NCBI GenBank assembly: GCA_964019165.1
Contig: OZ025283.1
Location: 1,929,501 to 1,993,500 of the forward strand
Reading direction: 5' to 3'
Length of the DNA stretch: 64,000 nt
Source: Mastigias papua
Taxonomy: Eukaryota; Cnidaria; Scyphozoa; Rhizostomeae; Mastigiidae
Notes under the pieces: model-generated
What the model was told of the DNA's origin: nothing
The model's input: the letters and a program-made list of their open reading frames with translations, nothing else
The model's database searches: none
Shown: piece after piece, positions 46,028-57,154 of the stretch
How the letters are laid out: each line of letters begins with the position of its first letter
Numbering within the stretch: position 1 is the stretch's first letter
Position numbers and translations under genes: made by a program

Positions 46028-47307
46028 GCTTCTAGCTGTTGTAGTTGCAAAGTACAAAGTCATTCTTGTTGATGTGGGTTCTGCAGGGCATGCAGGTGGT
46101 GCTGGTGTTTTCAGGTAATCTAAACTGAAAGACGCCTTGGATCATAATCTTCTCATCAACATCCAGTGCAGGCAGGTCCTTACTGGTCTGAGGGGTCCCC
46201 GCACTTCATAAACCCACACCAGCTCCACTGCGCCATCTTAGTGTGTTGAGATTACTTTGCCTCCTAATGAGCATGACCACACACGTTTGAATTTGAGTGA
46301 ATGTGGTGATGGATGAAAAATGTCTTGTCTACAACTTGGAACCATCATCATATTCACCTGTGCCTCCATTGCCAGTTGCATAAGCAAGATGCAGAGCACT
46401 TTGCATGAGTGTACATATTATGTCATGCCGACATGAATGAGGTTGATAGAGGTATTTCTAGATTAAGGGGGTACTATACAGTTTAACTCAGAAAATGAAA
46501 ATCATTGATTTCTCCATAACCAGAGCATTCACACCTATGAAACTTGCACAGTTACCCACTTAGGTTGTCAGTTTTGCAAAGCCATGAAAAAGTTTGACAA
46601 ATCGGCAAATTATGCTAATTTATGCAAAAAAGTGTGCTGCACAGCTTATACAGAAAATGTGCAATAACTGGAAAATGGGTTGATCTATAGCCCTATAAAT
46701 TTTATCAAATGTTCCCCTGTAATAGCTTTACTAATCTAATATAGCATTTTTGATTAACGAGCTAATTAAGGAAAAAGTAGAGAAAACACTGTTTCCATGG
46801 CAACATCTGTCATATTGACAATTTTTAAAAATTATCAATTTCAGCAGTAGTACTACTCTTTTGCTACAAGAGAGTTTCCAAAACACTATGCAATGACCTA
46901 CTACGCCTCAGGGGAGACTAGTTCCCAGCGCGTTTTCCGGGATTCCTCCGATTGCTGTGGTGTAGTAGATAGTAGAGAGTTTATGATTGACGACTTTGCT
47001 TTCGACGGCAACCCATAGAGGTCTGTGAACGAGTGCGGTCAGGGTCATCTCCCTTCCTTCGCCACCGTCATCTGAATTCTGCAACGTTGCATGTGAGTTT
47101 TAGACGTACTGGTCACAACCTTGGTAAGTATACGTGATTTATATATTATTTTCATACTTTTTCTACATCTCTATATGTTAGTAGTGAAAAGTAATGCTCG
47201 CTTTTTATCCTGGCCCCAATAGTGTTCTTTTTCAACATAAATGACATTGTTTTCTAGCCTTGATTTGGAATACACTCCACTACGCGAATCAGCAAACCAA
47301 GTCAACG

Positions 47308-48277
47308 ATGTCTTCACTGCCAGTTTCTGCTTCCAGTGCTTCCAAACAAACCCAAATGTGTGTAAATTCAAGATTGTATACTCTACTATGTACTACCTAT
47401 TATACTGAGGATTTGTTGCATGTTGCTAATTGGCTGATAAAATGAATGACAAGTATATTCATAAGCTATAAAAGTTGTATTTATATCTCATTCTACTTGT
47501 TATACTTCTACTGAACTAATTCTTTTATGTAGGCCAAAGATGACATGGACATATGACCATGACATCCTGTTATGCAGAGAGATACTAGTTGAAGAACCAT
47601 ATAGGTTCAAGGCAGGTACAAGAGATAAGGGGCAAGCTTGGGAGAAAATAGCCAATAACCTAAATGGTAATAACACCGAGTGTAGATTTGTGGTAAATCA
47701 AAGGGGTGTTAGGGACTGTTACACCATTCTTGAAAAAGCATTTAAAAGGAAAATGGCTGCTGAGGAGAGGGCTAGTGGGATAAATGCAGAACCCACAGAC
47801 TTAGACCTGGCAATAGAGAGCATAATAGAAAGAAGTGAGGGGGCTCACGTTGACATGGCCAGAAATGATGAGAATAAAAAGAAACAAGCAGAACAAGAAA
47901 AGGAAACAGCTGAAAGCATTAGAAAAAGATAAATGGAAAGATTGGCAGAGACAAGAGGGAGAGAGATTGGTGAGGGGTCAAGGAAAAAGCGAAGAGGTGG
48001 AATGGAAATAATGCAATTGGAATTTTTAAAGGAGAAGAGTGGGAGAGAGATGGACTTTAGAAGAGATGAGTTGGAAATGAGGAAGAAAGAAATGGAGCTC
48101 AGAGAAAGAGAGTTAATGTTAAAGGAAAGAGAGCAGGGGGAAAGAGAGAGAAAAGATGAAAAGATATTAGCAATGCTAACTGAACAGCAAAGACAACAGC
48201 AAGTGTTGATTCAACAATTACAGCAACAAATGCAAGCAAGAATGGCATTGTTAGGAACCATAAAGAAATCAACATAG
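47308..48277 (+). pseudogene. Harbinger Myb-like accessory protein
   Basis: Exon 1 (47,308-47,357) encodes MSSLPVSASSASKQTQ. A GT...AG intron (47,358-47,532) joins in phase to exon 2, reading MTWTYDHDILLCREILVEEP and KGQAWEKIANNLN with RGVRDCYTILEKAFKRK, a trihelix/Myb-like DNA-binding domain. A long charged helix follows (Glu/Lys/Arg-rich coiled coil). A TAA at 47,930-47,932 interrupts the frame, which then continues to 48,277 (MEIMQLEFLKEKSGREMDFR, QQQQVLIQQLQQQMQ-like tail). In this family the protein helps the transposase enter the nucleus and bind the ends. The stop probably disables it or yields a short DNA-binding form. Confidence 0.85.
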
Positions 48278-48778
48278 AATATGTCATATTTCTTCCCTTA
48301 CATTCTATTAAAATCTGTTGCATAAATAAATTTCTGATTCCTTTCTACACCAATGGATCATGATCTGCATGGATGCGCAACTTATGGTCTAAGTGCATAG
48401 TAACTACCTCTTTCTGTAGGTCTATTTCTTGGTTTCTGTGCTGTTTTTATCCAGCAAAACTATAAAATGCCATTAGATGGTAGAGGTGACAGAAGTACCT
48501 TCTCAAATTACAGCTGCCATGAGCTTTATGTGAATTACATCATTTTGCACATTGCTGCAGTATGAGTTCAGGCAAGCTAATAAGGATATTCCAAGTGATT
48601 CTATGGTAGTTTATAAACTGGCTGTATTCAGTACCTACCATATTTAGCAACAATGCACAAAGATGCAGCTAAAATTTGCCTCTTAAACAATTGATAGGTT
48701 TACACTACTTAGTTATTGTGGTAGCTTTTAACAAAACTATTTCCTTGTAGAGGAGTCTAACTATTATACCCTGCAGCT
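48278..48778. other. Spacer between convergent Harbinger genes
   Basis: About 500 bp of AT-rich sequence with AATAAA-like signals and no reading frame of note; presumably the two 3' untranslated regions. Confidence 0.5.
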
Positions 48779-50114
48779 CTAAATAAAGTAATCAGATAGT
48801 TCAGGTGGTTCCACATTGAAGAAATCTCCTGTGTTTGAGCCATGAAGACATGTCAATGCATTCTGTAGTAGAGCACAAACAGAATACATTTTCCCAATAG
48901 AACTGAGTCCAATTTTTAAGTTCTTTTTGAAATCTATGAACTTGAAGTAATTTACAATATCCCCAAATACCCATTCAACAGCCACTCTGACCTGGCTCAT
49001 TGATTGGTTGAATGCTTGTTGTTCCTCAGTTAAAGGGGCTCTCCTTTCATACGGACGCTGAAGGTGAATTCTATGTTGATACGCAGGATCACCATAAATA
49101 CAAAGAGCCTGTCCAGTAGGTGAAAAAGAGAACTGCTCTAGTTGAGGAAGAAGTTCAGATATCATGAGAATGGCAAATAGTAACCTCTACATCGGCAGAG
49201 GCAGTGATTCCCAAGTGTGACGAAGTGGCGGTATCAGTAGTTCAGATACAAGTAAGCAATGTACCAAGATAGTTTATATACAAAATATACACGATTCAAC
49301 AGCTCTACTAAGCACAACCTTACCACACTAATCTCGAATCCAGCCTTCTCCTCGTCCGTCTCTTCTCTATTCTCTTTCTATTCTGCTCTACTCTGGCTCT
49401 ACTCCAACTCCATTGTAACTCTACTACAACAGCAAAACTGTGCACGTGACAGCACATATTGGCAATAAGTCCATGTGGTGTAACGACCGACTGAAATGTA
49501 AGAGCATGTACTCGTTTGTGCCCATTATAAACGTCTCTTTGATTTTGTCCCGGTCTACAGATCGGCCTGACAGTCCCATCTACAAAGCCCCAACAATTAT
49601 TTAATGCTGCTCCTTTGTAGTGGATGGCATCTGCAAATAACTTAAGGTTTGGAGGAGATAGCCAAGGCTGATAAATGTTAGTAAGCAAGTGCTGGAATCT
49701 ATCGAAAATTGTATCAGTACTTACGTTGGATGCCATGCAAAGGTGTGGAACTGGCCTTGCAAACCTGGGAATCAGGTCCACATATCTGCAAGGATATGTG
49801 AATCTTTTCAGAGTTATACACAAGGCTTCTATAGAATTTATGACAGTACCATTATAGCACCTTATCTCCTCGGGTATTCCAAATGTTTCCACTAAGGTAT
49901 ATATTTCTCGCCTCGTAAATCTGAATTCCACTTCACATTCGTGTTCTTCCATCCTTTCCAGGTCAAATGCTGGGTATTGCCAATATGGTTGCTCCATATG
50001 TAGATTTCTTCCAGGCCTTTGAGCCTCTTGTAGCAACAAAACATCTTCCACATCTAAAACATTATCATCATACAGCTGCATAATCGCGTAAGTAAGGTCC
50101 ACGTTGGCTGCCAT
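48779..50114 (-). pseudogene. Harbinger transposase, interrupted in the middle
   Basis: The N-terminal part (ATG at 50,114 to about 49,475) has MEQPYWQYPAFDLERM, TLKRFTYPCRYVDLIPRFAR and NNCWGFVDGTVRPICRPG with the first catalytic Asp, ending VVTPHGLIANM. The C-terminal part (about 49,190-48,779) has SELLPQLEQFSFSPTGQALC, IYGDPAYQHRIHLQRPY with the second Asp, and RVAVEWVFGDIVNYFKFIDF with the catalytic Glu. Between them is about 290 bp with stops, possibly an intron. The short segment normally linking the halves (GPVEGRRHD-like) is not visible, so part may be deleted. All three catalytic residues remain. Confidence 0.88.
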
Positions 50115-51048
50115 GATTCGTGGAAAACATTTTCAATTTGGCGCCAAAATACTTAAGTCGCCGTCCTATTTGTGTTTCGTAATCAAAATTTGCAAGGCAA
50201 CTGGACCGCGCTTGTTCACAGACCTCTAGTTTCACTACTTGCAACTGGCCTATTTCACGTCGTAGTGATATACAAGATTTCAAGGTACGTAATGTAAATT
50301 ATTTCTTACCATACTGATTTCATTATTCCATTCTGTCATCTATTCTACTAACAAGCTGTAAATAACTGCTGATATTTGTTGTCTTGTCTCAAAAGAACAC
50401 CTTCAACAAGGAGAATAGAGAAGATGGCCTCAACCAGCACCTCCGAAACAACAGTTGAAGCCCACAAAAGAATACTGACGTTTGTATTTTAGTGACATTA
50501 CCAGACAAAGTTAACATGTACTTATTTGGATATTTTGGTTGAACCCAAAATAGCGATGAGAGTATCTAAATTGGCTTCGGCATAAGCGTATGAAGAGACA
50601 AAGTTTTGTTTCATCTATATCCCATTTGGCCTAGTCATGTATTGAGGAATGTACTTTGACAATACCAGTTTAGCAAACCACAGACTTGTATTTACTTTTA
50701 TAAATTCTTCATTACCAATTTGCTATCATGGTAAATCAAGGTAGGCATATTTTAACTCCATCCTCGTGTTTATTTACTTTGGCGCCATTGCTGAGGTGTC
50801 TTCGTGCTTCGGAAGGTAGTTTTTGCTCCTGAGCTGCTACACCGCAGACCAAGTAGTACTCAGTCTCCCCCTGAGGCGTAGTAGCTCGCCGCATAGTGTT
50901 TCAGAAACTCTCTATAAGTCTGCCAAGTTGCAGCTCATTAGCTACTACAGAACAGAATCTGTAACCGTTTTCCCAAGAGAAGTAGGTAGTATAGCTAATA
51001 GAGAAAGCAAGGTGTGAAACTTTGGCAATGAAAGATTGCATTGTTCCC

Positions 51049-51700
51049 AGCATAGGGCTCAAATCTTGATTGGACGAGAGAGTTTGTAAAGTCACTTGCC
51101 AATTTTCAGCGAGAGACCAATGATGATCTTCGAAAGTGTAAACAAATCGAATTTTTTGCAACATTTAGGCCATTTTTACTAGCCCTTACTTAAAAAATGC
51201 GGTGTAAAATCTGTTACAGAATTGTCAAAATCCAAATTATCAGACAAATTTATAGATAAATTCCGCAAAAAACTGCCGTGGAAGTCGTCTTTTGTAGGCC
51301 CTTGTTTTTGCAATACAGCCTCCCAAAAATCGAGGTATATTTTGGCTTAAATCTAGTCTACTTCTCGCATATCTAAGCATTGCAAAATAGATACTATATA
51401 CTTGAGGTGTTCATAAGCTGCACATAAAAGAAACGTGTAAGGCCTCATCGATTAGATCAACATAAGATTACGCACTAATGCTGAATGGTCAAAATAGTTG
51501 TAAACAAGTCTTGAACTTACTGGATCTATTTCTCTAATGGTGAATAATTCAATCCTTAAACTTCCCCATCAAAAGCCTTTGGCATTTATTTCGCATCTGT
51601 GCTCTTCAACTAGTGCTCTGAACTTGTCTGATTGTCTGAGCTCATGTCAGCAACACCTCTGCGATAGAGGCTTGGACCCTGGCTTCATTCGCGGGAAAAA
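51049..51700 (+). repeat. Left terminal inverted repeat (652 bp)
   Basis: Aligns in reverse complement with 57,155-57,847. Boundary at the outer side fixed by the 9-bp duplication; at the inner side similarity stops after GCGGGAAAAA. Confidence 0.92.
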
Positions 51701-52026
51701 GTGGGCGGTGTAACGCAATACGAACAAACGTAAACAAGCAAATGAACAAAGAAAAGCTGTAGCAAATATGGGTAAATTTGGAAAGTCTTGTGCAAATGCT
51801 CTACACAAGGAATGGAACTCTACTTCTAGACGCATGATAAACCTTTATGGAAAAATTGGGAGAAGTAGCATATTTTTCAAAGCTTTCCAGCAGAAGATAA
51901 AATACAAGCCGAGGGACACATTTTGCTCCGACTGCGTGCGTTCCTGTTTAAGAAAACGTTCATACACATCCAAACTGCCAGAAAATTATACAAGTCTATC
52001 TTCATATGCCAAGGTATGCCGATAAT

Positions 52027-52197
52027 CATAAGCGTAGGAGGACTAGAAAGTTAGGGGGCTGTAACATTTATGCCCGAATAAATAAAGTGAAGTCAGAAAA
52101 GTCGCCCGACTTTTATATGGTTGTTTTGTAGTATATTTCTGCCCTAACTAAGGGGGACTGCAGCTCCCTCCCTGCCATCATCTATCCTATGCTTATG
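52027..52197. mobile_element. 171-bp MITE in intron 1
   Basis: Inverted ends CATAAGCRTAGGA, flanked by an 8-bp duplication with one mismatch (CCGATAAT at 52,019-52,026; CTGATAAT at 52,198-52,205). The 8-bp duplication suggests a hAT-type MITE. It lies just downstream of the exon-1 donor. Confidence 0.7.
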
Positions 52198-52265
52198 CTG
52201 ATAATTTTACCAGTGTAGCTATAGACGTACAGAATGACAAGTGAGCTAACTAGGGAGCGACAAAG

Positions 52266-52640
52266 GCAATAAATGAAGCGTTTCATTTCATTTCATTTTT
52301 ACATGTTTTAGGAGAGTTACCCTTCAGCAATTCTGGTTCTCAAGGGGCCTTCCTTTAAAAAGAAAAAATACATATACGAGGTAAAATACAACTCTATACA
52401 ATAGCACAAAACGTAAAGAGAAAAATAAATGGTGATATGCGACCATGGCTTCTAGATACTCCTTAAAAGTTGGAAAGGCATTAACTTCTCTACAGTCATC
52501 AGGCAGTGACTTCCAAATCGTAGCGCCCCTGTATGCAAGGCTGTTTTACCCAAATTTCGTTTTCATTATTGGGAGCCTTAGATTTAAATTGGAATTATGA
52601 AGCATTCTGTTCGTCACTGTAGATATGATATTGAAGAGAC
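52266..52640 (-). pseudogene. 5'-truncated LINE tail in intron 1
   Basis: The minus strand encodes a LINE ORF2 tail (TNRMLHNSNLNLRLP, SLAYRGATIWKSLPDDCREV, FPTFKEYLEAM) with one stop. A 3' region follows, ending in a short ATGAA-type simple repeat (TTTCATTTCATTTCATTTTT on the plus strand). Repeated pentamer tails are typical of CR1/L2-like LINE 3' ends. Confidence 0.75.
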
Positions 52641-55600
52641 TGGACAAATATGATTTTTTGAAAAATACTTAAAAATAATACAAAATGCACATATGCAAAA
52701 CAGGGAAATTATAACGTACGCTTCGCTGGAGGTAGTGTCTCTAAGGTGCACAACTAGCCTTTACTATCACTTTTCGGGACCAGTTTTTGTCATTTGAGTT
52801 TTTAATTTACAATTGAAAATTAATGGTAAAAAATAATGTGTTAAAAATAACTGCTTTCGATTTGATTGGATCTTGCTCCTCTGTGCCTCCATGCAGTTAG
52901 ATGCTTAACATAAAGCTCAAATTATAAATCTAGATAATTTGCGCTCAATTGAAGGAAAATAAGTTTCTGCAGCTGCAGAATGCTGTCTAAGAGTTGGACT
53001 CCAGCGAATCATCTTCACAACTTAGTGGAACATCATCAGATACCTTGATGTCCTGTGATAGTGATGAAGCAACAGAATCTTCACAGAATGAGAAGAATGT
53101 GCTTCCATTTGAGCAAGCTGACGTTAGAGGACAAGTTTTCTACCTCGTGCCGAAGGAGCTCATTCAATACCTTCCAAGTTCTGGAGTAGAGGTTCAGATT
53201 CTGGATGAAGTTGGTCCAGTTGAGATTGGTGACAATTACATGTATATCCATGTAGCCCTTTTTGAAAAAATTAGGAAATTACTGTCTTCAAGTATTGACC
53301 TGCAGCAAGAGGTTGGTCTTCTAAAAGATCTGCTTTGGGACCGTTATGGTAGCGGAGACACACAACCGCCGTTCGATCATAGATTACTTAAAAAGCTCTG
53401 CAATGATGCAGGTGCAAGCAAGCTATTCAATGCAATTCTTTATGCCATGTCCACTAACGATCAGGTAGCAGGTAGGATGCATTTGAATGAAAAGAAAGCT
53501 GTCACCATAATTTATATGCTTGTGTTTGGCCAATCGCAAAAGGCCAATTGGTTCCAGAAAACATTATCAAGGCAAGGTGTGACAAAAGGCATTAGTGAGT
53601 CAGGTCTTGCACTTCTGAATAAAATTGGAGTTGTCAGTCTACTCAAAAGCGTGATTTTGCACAGATGTCCAAAAATCATGATATATTAGTGTCTCAATTT
53701 ATCTCAGAAGCTTGTGCAAGTAAAGACCTTCTTGTCCTTATGATTGACGACTACACTAACATTCATGCCAAGCGTCGCCCAAACGATGAGATGACATCAA
53801 CTGCACGTAGTATGGCTACCATTCTTTTAAAAAGGTTTCGGGGAATTCCAGCTATTCCAGCCTCGGCTGTAGACATCGACCCTCAAGGTATAAATTCAGA
53901 AGCACTTGCTCAGGCTGTAGCTGAAACTCTTTCGCAACTCTCAGCAACATATGCATCTGTGATGCCATATTGGATTCGTTCGTCCTTCTTTGATCCTGAG
54001 ATGGAAAGAAATAGAATTGAGGTAAAATGATTTGAAAGAATAATTTTTTATGATTTTTTATCAAGATAACGTATATTGATGTATATATCGTGTATTGATC
54101 CAACTTATAGTTACGCTATCTTGTTAGTGGTTGTACTTTTGCTTACCTTGTTAACTTTTAAAATACTCATGACACCTCAATTCTATATCCAGGTACATGA
54201 TTATCAAGAGTACCACTCAATAAAGTCAATGAGAAAAATGAAAGATTGTAGACTGGTTGACGAGCTGGCACTTCCATTAAAGAACTTCGAAAATTTCTTA
54301 GAGGCTGCTACCCATGCAAGCAACTGTGGTCTAAGCCAATACCTTTCTCACTTTCTTTGTCCTCAGCCTGGTGATTGGCCAGCTCAATTTTACATGAGAC
54401 AGATCCAATACAATCGTCCACCAAACTCATCTTCTTGTTTAAGAAACATAGTGCCATTTATTGGGCCTTTACATATCCAGTTGAATGCCAGAGAGTGCGT
54501 GTGTCTTCTCAATATTGAATTCTTCAAAGAGGCATATTCTGCAATCTTTGGTGAAAGGAAATATCTTTCAAATAGACCTAAGGCATGGAGGATTTCTTTC
54601 CTTGAAGAGGTGCTTTATGGAGGATGGACTTTGATTAGGGATCAAGTCTATGTAGCATTCTCCAAATGCAAAGATCTCCATTACTTAACCCTTCTAAACC
54701 TTCTTGATACTTACTTGCCTTTATCTCTGTCAATATATTCGGTTATCTTTAAAAGCGGTAACACTGAACAGTACATAACGTCCGTTATGAGGTGCTGGGT
54801 AATGTTCTTTTGTTTCAAAAGGCATCACTACAACAAGGCACCATTGGTATGGCTGAGTAACCTGCTTTATTGGAAGAAACTTAATCACCCCCTTTTTCAT
54901 ACCATCATGAACCACCTGAATATATTTGATGAATATCCAGTTGACAATTTCCATTCACTATTAAGAGCTCAGACAAGGCCCAATGACACCAGCGAACAAC
55001 TACACTGGAAAGCAAGGGCCATTGATAATAGCAAAGCAATATTACTGGAATTCCAATCTATATTTTCTGCTCCAAAAAACTACACATTTAGCAGGTCACA
55101 GCTGCAGGAGCTGACGTTGAGCGCTGCAAAGTTTCTCTGTCGTACTTTGAAAAGCATAAAGGATCCACCAAATAGTGCAAGGCAGACACAGCGACCTAGA
55201 GGAAAAGGAAAGAATGCAACTTACTGGATTTTGCCCATTCTATATGGAGAAAACATAGTATCCTCAAAAATTCTACCACTTGGTTTCCAATTTAGCAACA
55301 AGGAGCCAATATTAAACAGGTATGCACTAAAACAATAATGGCTATAATATCTGCAACCTTAGTTACGGTCTTGAGAAAGCTTTCTTTACATTATAAATTC
55401 ATTCTTGGAATAGTCACCTTTTATCTGCAGCTATAAAATTATTAGAAAAGTATTTCAGTGATTGACTATATAAGGATCCAAAACCACTTTGCCAATTTTC
55501 CAAAAAATACATTCTAAATATTTATTGTAGACATACTTTCATATTAAACATGCAAAAAAAATTTTGCAGACGATGCGATCTTCGTACCTGCATGGAACCT

Positions 55601-55918
55601 TCAACCAATACCAGTATGACAATTCTCCATGGATGCGGGCACTCTTTCCACAAAGAATGCTTTCCTTCAGGCTATGGGATATGTTGCATTTGCAAAGATG
55701 CATTGATCACTGCTATATCACATCTGGCCAGCTCTGCAGAAGAAGCCATTTTCAATCCCAAGAGGTCAGAATCATCTGAAAATCGTGATGATGGATGTGA
55801 AGCAGACATTGATGACAATGAGGATGATGATGATGAAGAAGTTATCATATCAGAAAGCAATGTTTCCACTTCTATTGCAGATGCCCAGTTGCAGCTACAG
55901 CAAGAAGTTTTTAGTTAA

Positions 55919-57154
55919 GGACTTGTCCCAGGTCCAGATACATAGGAAGGGCTGAAGTCCTAGGGGGCTCAAAAGGGGCGGAGCCTCCCTTGTTAAAATC
56001 ATTGATCATTTTGGGGGGCTCAACCCCCCTAAAAATTCTTGAATTGCCCTTGCTTTTTAAAGTTGTCTGACCTTGCTTCCAAAGCATTTTCTATTGCTAT
56101 GTCGATTATACTATATCAGTATTAACGTAGATTATCATATTTGAAATTTGAAAATATGGGCGTGGTCACAGCTAGGCCACACCAAAATATGGGCGTGGTT
56201 GCACCTAGAGCCCTCCTTGTTAAAATTTTTGGAAATCACCACTGTATATAGGATGTAGATTTTGGCTGTAAAACATAAATTCATCGCTAGAAGACCCCTT
56301 CGTACGTGCTTAGCATTAAGGCACTAAGACTTCTATATACGTATTTGCGTAGTAAGATTGAGATCCAGTAATGAAAGATTTCCTGGGGTCTATTTACATG
56401 AAGTGGGAAAACTCACGAAAGTGAGCTGATCAGATCTGAGGTACAATGCGCCTACAGAAAATATCAAATGTAACCTACAATGTCTGCCAAAAGTCCTTGG
56501 AACACCCAAAAATAGCAATTGTCAGCCCCCTTCCCCCCGTTATACAATGTTGAATCGATAGCCAAAGCCCTTACCTACTTGGAAAGACATCATTTCTCCC
56601 TCCAGTGCTATTTGTATCACCTTGAAACAACATTGTTTTACGGGGGAGGGGATTTTGTTGTTCGTCTACAGCCTAAATCACAGGTAGTGGTCCAAGACAT
56701 TTGGCAGACATTGTACGTCTGGTACGCCACTGAATGAGGCCCATACCACCAAAGTATGATAGCCATTTTTCTCATATTTTCCTTTCCGTATAGCTATACA
56801 ATTTCCTGTCTTACCTCCTAAACTTGACCTTGACATTCCATTTGCAATGCTTTAAGCACAAAATATTCTGTGCTTTAAGGCATCAATTTTGAGCTTTCAG
56901 ACATTGTCCATTCAAAGATGATAAACTGGTTTGGCGCCAGAATTATTTGCACATGGTTGGAAGGGAATATTCCAGTCCATCAAAGTTTGGTAACCTAGCT
57001 GATAAACCGTAAAACGAAAAAACAGATTTTCCTTTGCCTCTGAAATCTTTAGCTTACCGATTTTCTTACAATATGTGTGCAGCTGGAATATTGCTTTGCT
57101 TCCATGATAGCAATAGTCTTCTCTTCCACATTACTGTGTAAATGAACGCGACAA
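55919..57154. other. 3' region of long-inverted-repeat element
   Basis: No gene. Two copies of AAAATATGGGCGTGG (about 56,151 and 56,190) and GGGGGGCTCAACCCCCC-type stretches look like remnants of a short transposon inserted after the gene. The right inverted repeat begins at 57,155. Confidence 0.5.

Larger units (their letters stand above)
31178..46300 (+). pseudogene. Harbinger transposase remnant B, split twice
   Basis: The N-terminus (31,178-31,311) has an Asp/Glu-rich start, a Leu/Arg run and AEKRKVWVRQWI. A piggyBac is inserted exactly at the following TTAA (31,312), and the frame resumes at 40,684 with STCGVFSNLLFKLG and GREQFEELLDLVHIRMSKEV. A TGA sits where the family usually has Arg, consistent with CGA to TGA decay. 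The catalytic start follows at 41,490-41,648: FQRRWNYPCCIGAIDGKHFA and SASEVFNYRHVFSVLL. Copia 1 then interrupts, and the frame resumes at 46,028 with LAVVVAKYKVILVDVGSAGH. The rest is unreadable. Confidence 0.8.
46869..50913. mobile_element. Harbinger element with both genes
   Basis: About 50-bp inverted repeats lie at 46,869-46,922 and 50,860-50,913. They share AGAGAGTTTC, AACACTATGC and CTACTACGCCTCAGGGG in order. Inside are a Myb-like protein gene (plus) and a DDE transposase gene (minus), convergent, as in two-gene Harbinger transposons. Target-site triplets at the ends (ACA / ATA) are not identical, so the exact border may be off by a base. It lies inside the Kolobok element. Confidence 0.88.
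51768..55918 (+). pseudogene. Spliced transposase-like gene with RING-like C-terminus
   Basis: Exon 1 (51,768-52,013) has a CSDCVRSC zinc-type motif and ends at GTATGC. Exon 2 (about 52,994-53,640) is acidic, then carries VFYLVPKELIQYL and HLNEKKAVTIIYMLVFGQSQ. One frameshift near 53,638 leads to QKRDFAQMSKNHD and LLVLMIDDYTNIHAKRRP, ending at a phase-0 donor (54,021). Exon 3 (54,193-55,319) has PQPGDWPAQFYMRQI, PLHIQLNARE, CWVMFFCFKRHHYNKAPLVW and FDEYPVDNFHSLLRAQT. Exon 4 (55,570-55,918) has HGCGHSFHKEC and CCIC, a RING-like finger, then an acidic tail. IDDY, GDW and DEYP..N blocks suggest a D-D-E nuclease core, but this is inference; I know no named domain for it. Exon 1 to 2 joining is the weakest point. 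Confidence 0.75.

Noticed and set aside
32954..47932. Alternative genetic code suggested by single in-frame stops in several long frames (32,954 TAA, 44,145 TAA, 47,930 TAA, about 21,879 TAG)
   Set aside because: The residues expected at these places from family comparison differ, real stops end the other genes, and the BEL/Pao frame has none. Ordinary nonsense decay explains it.
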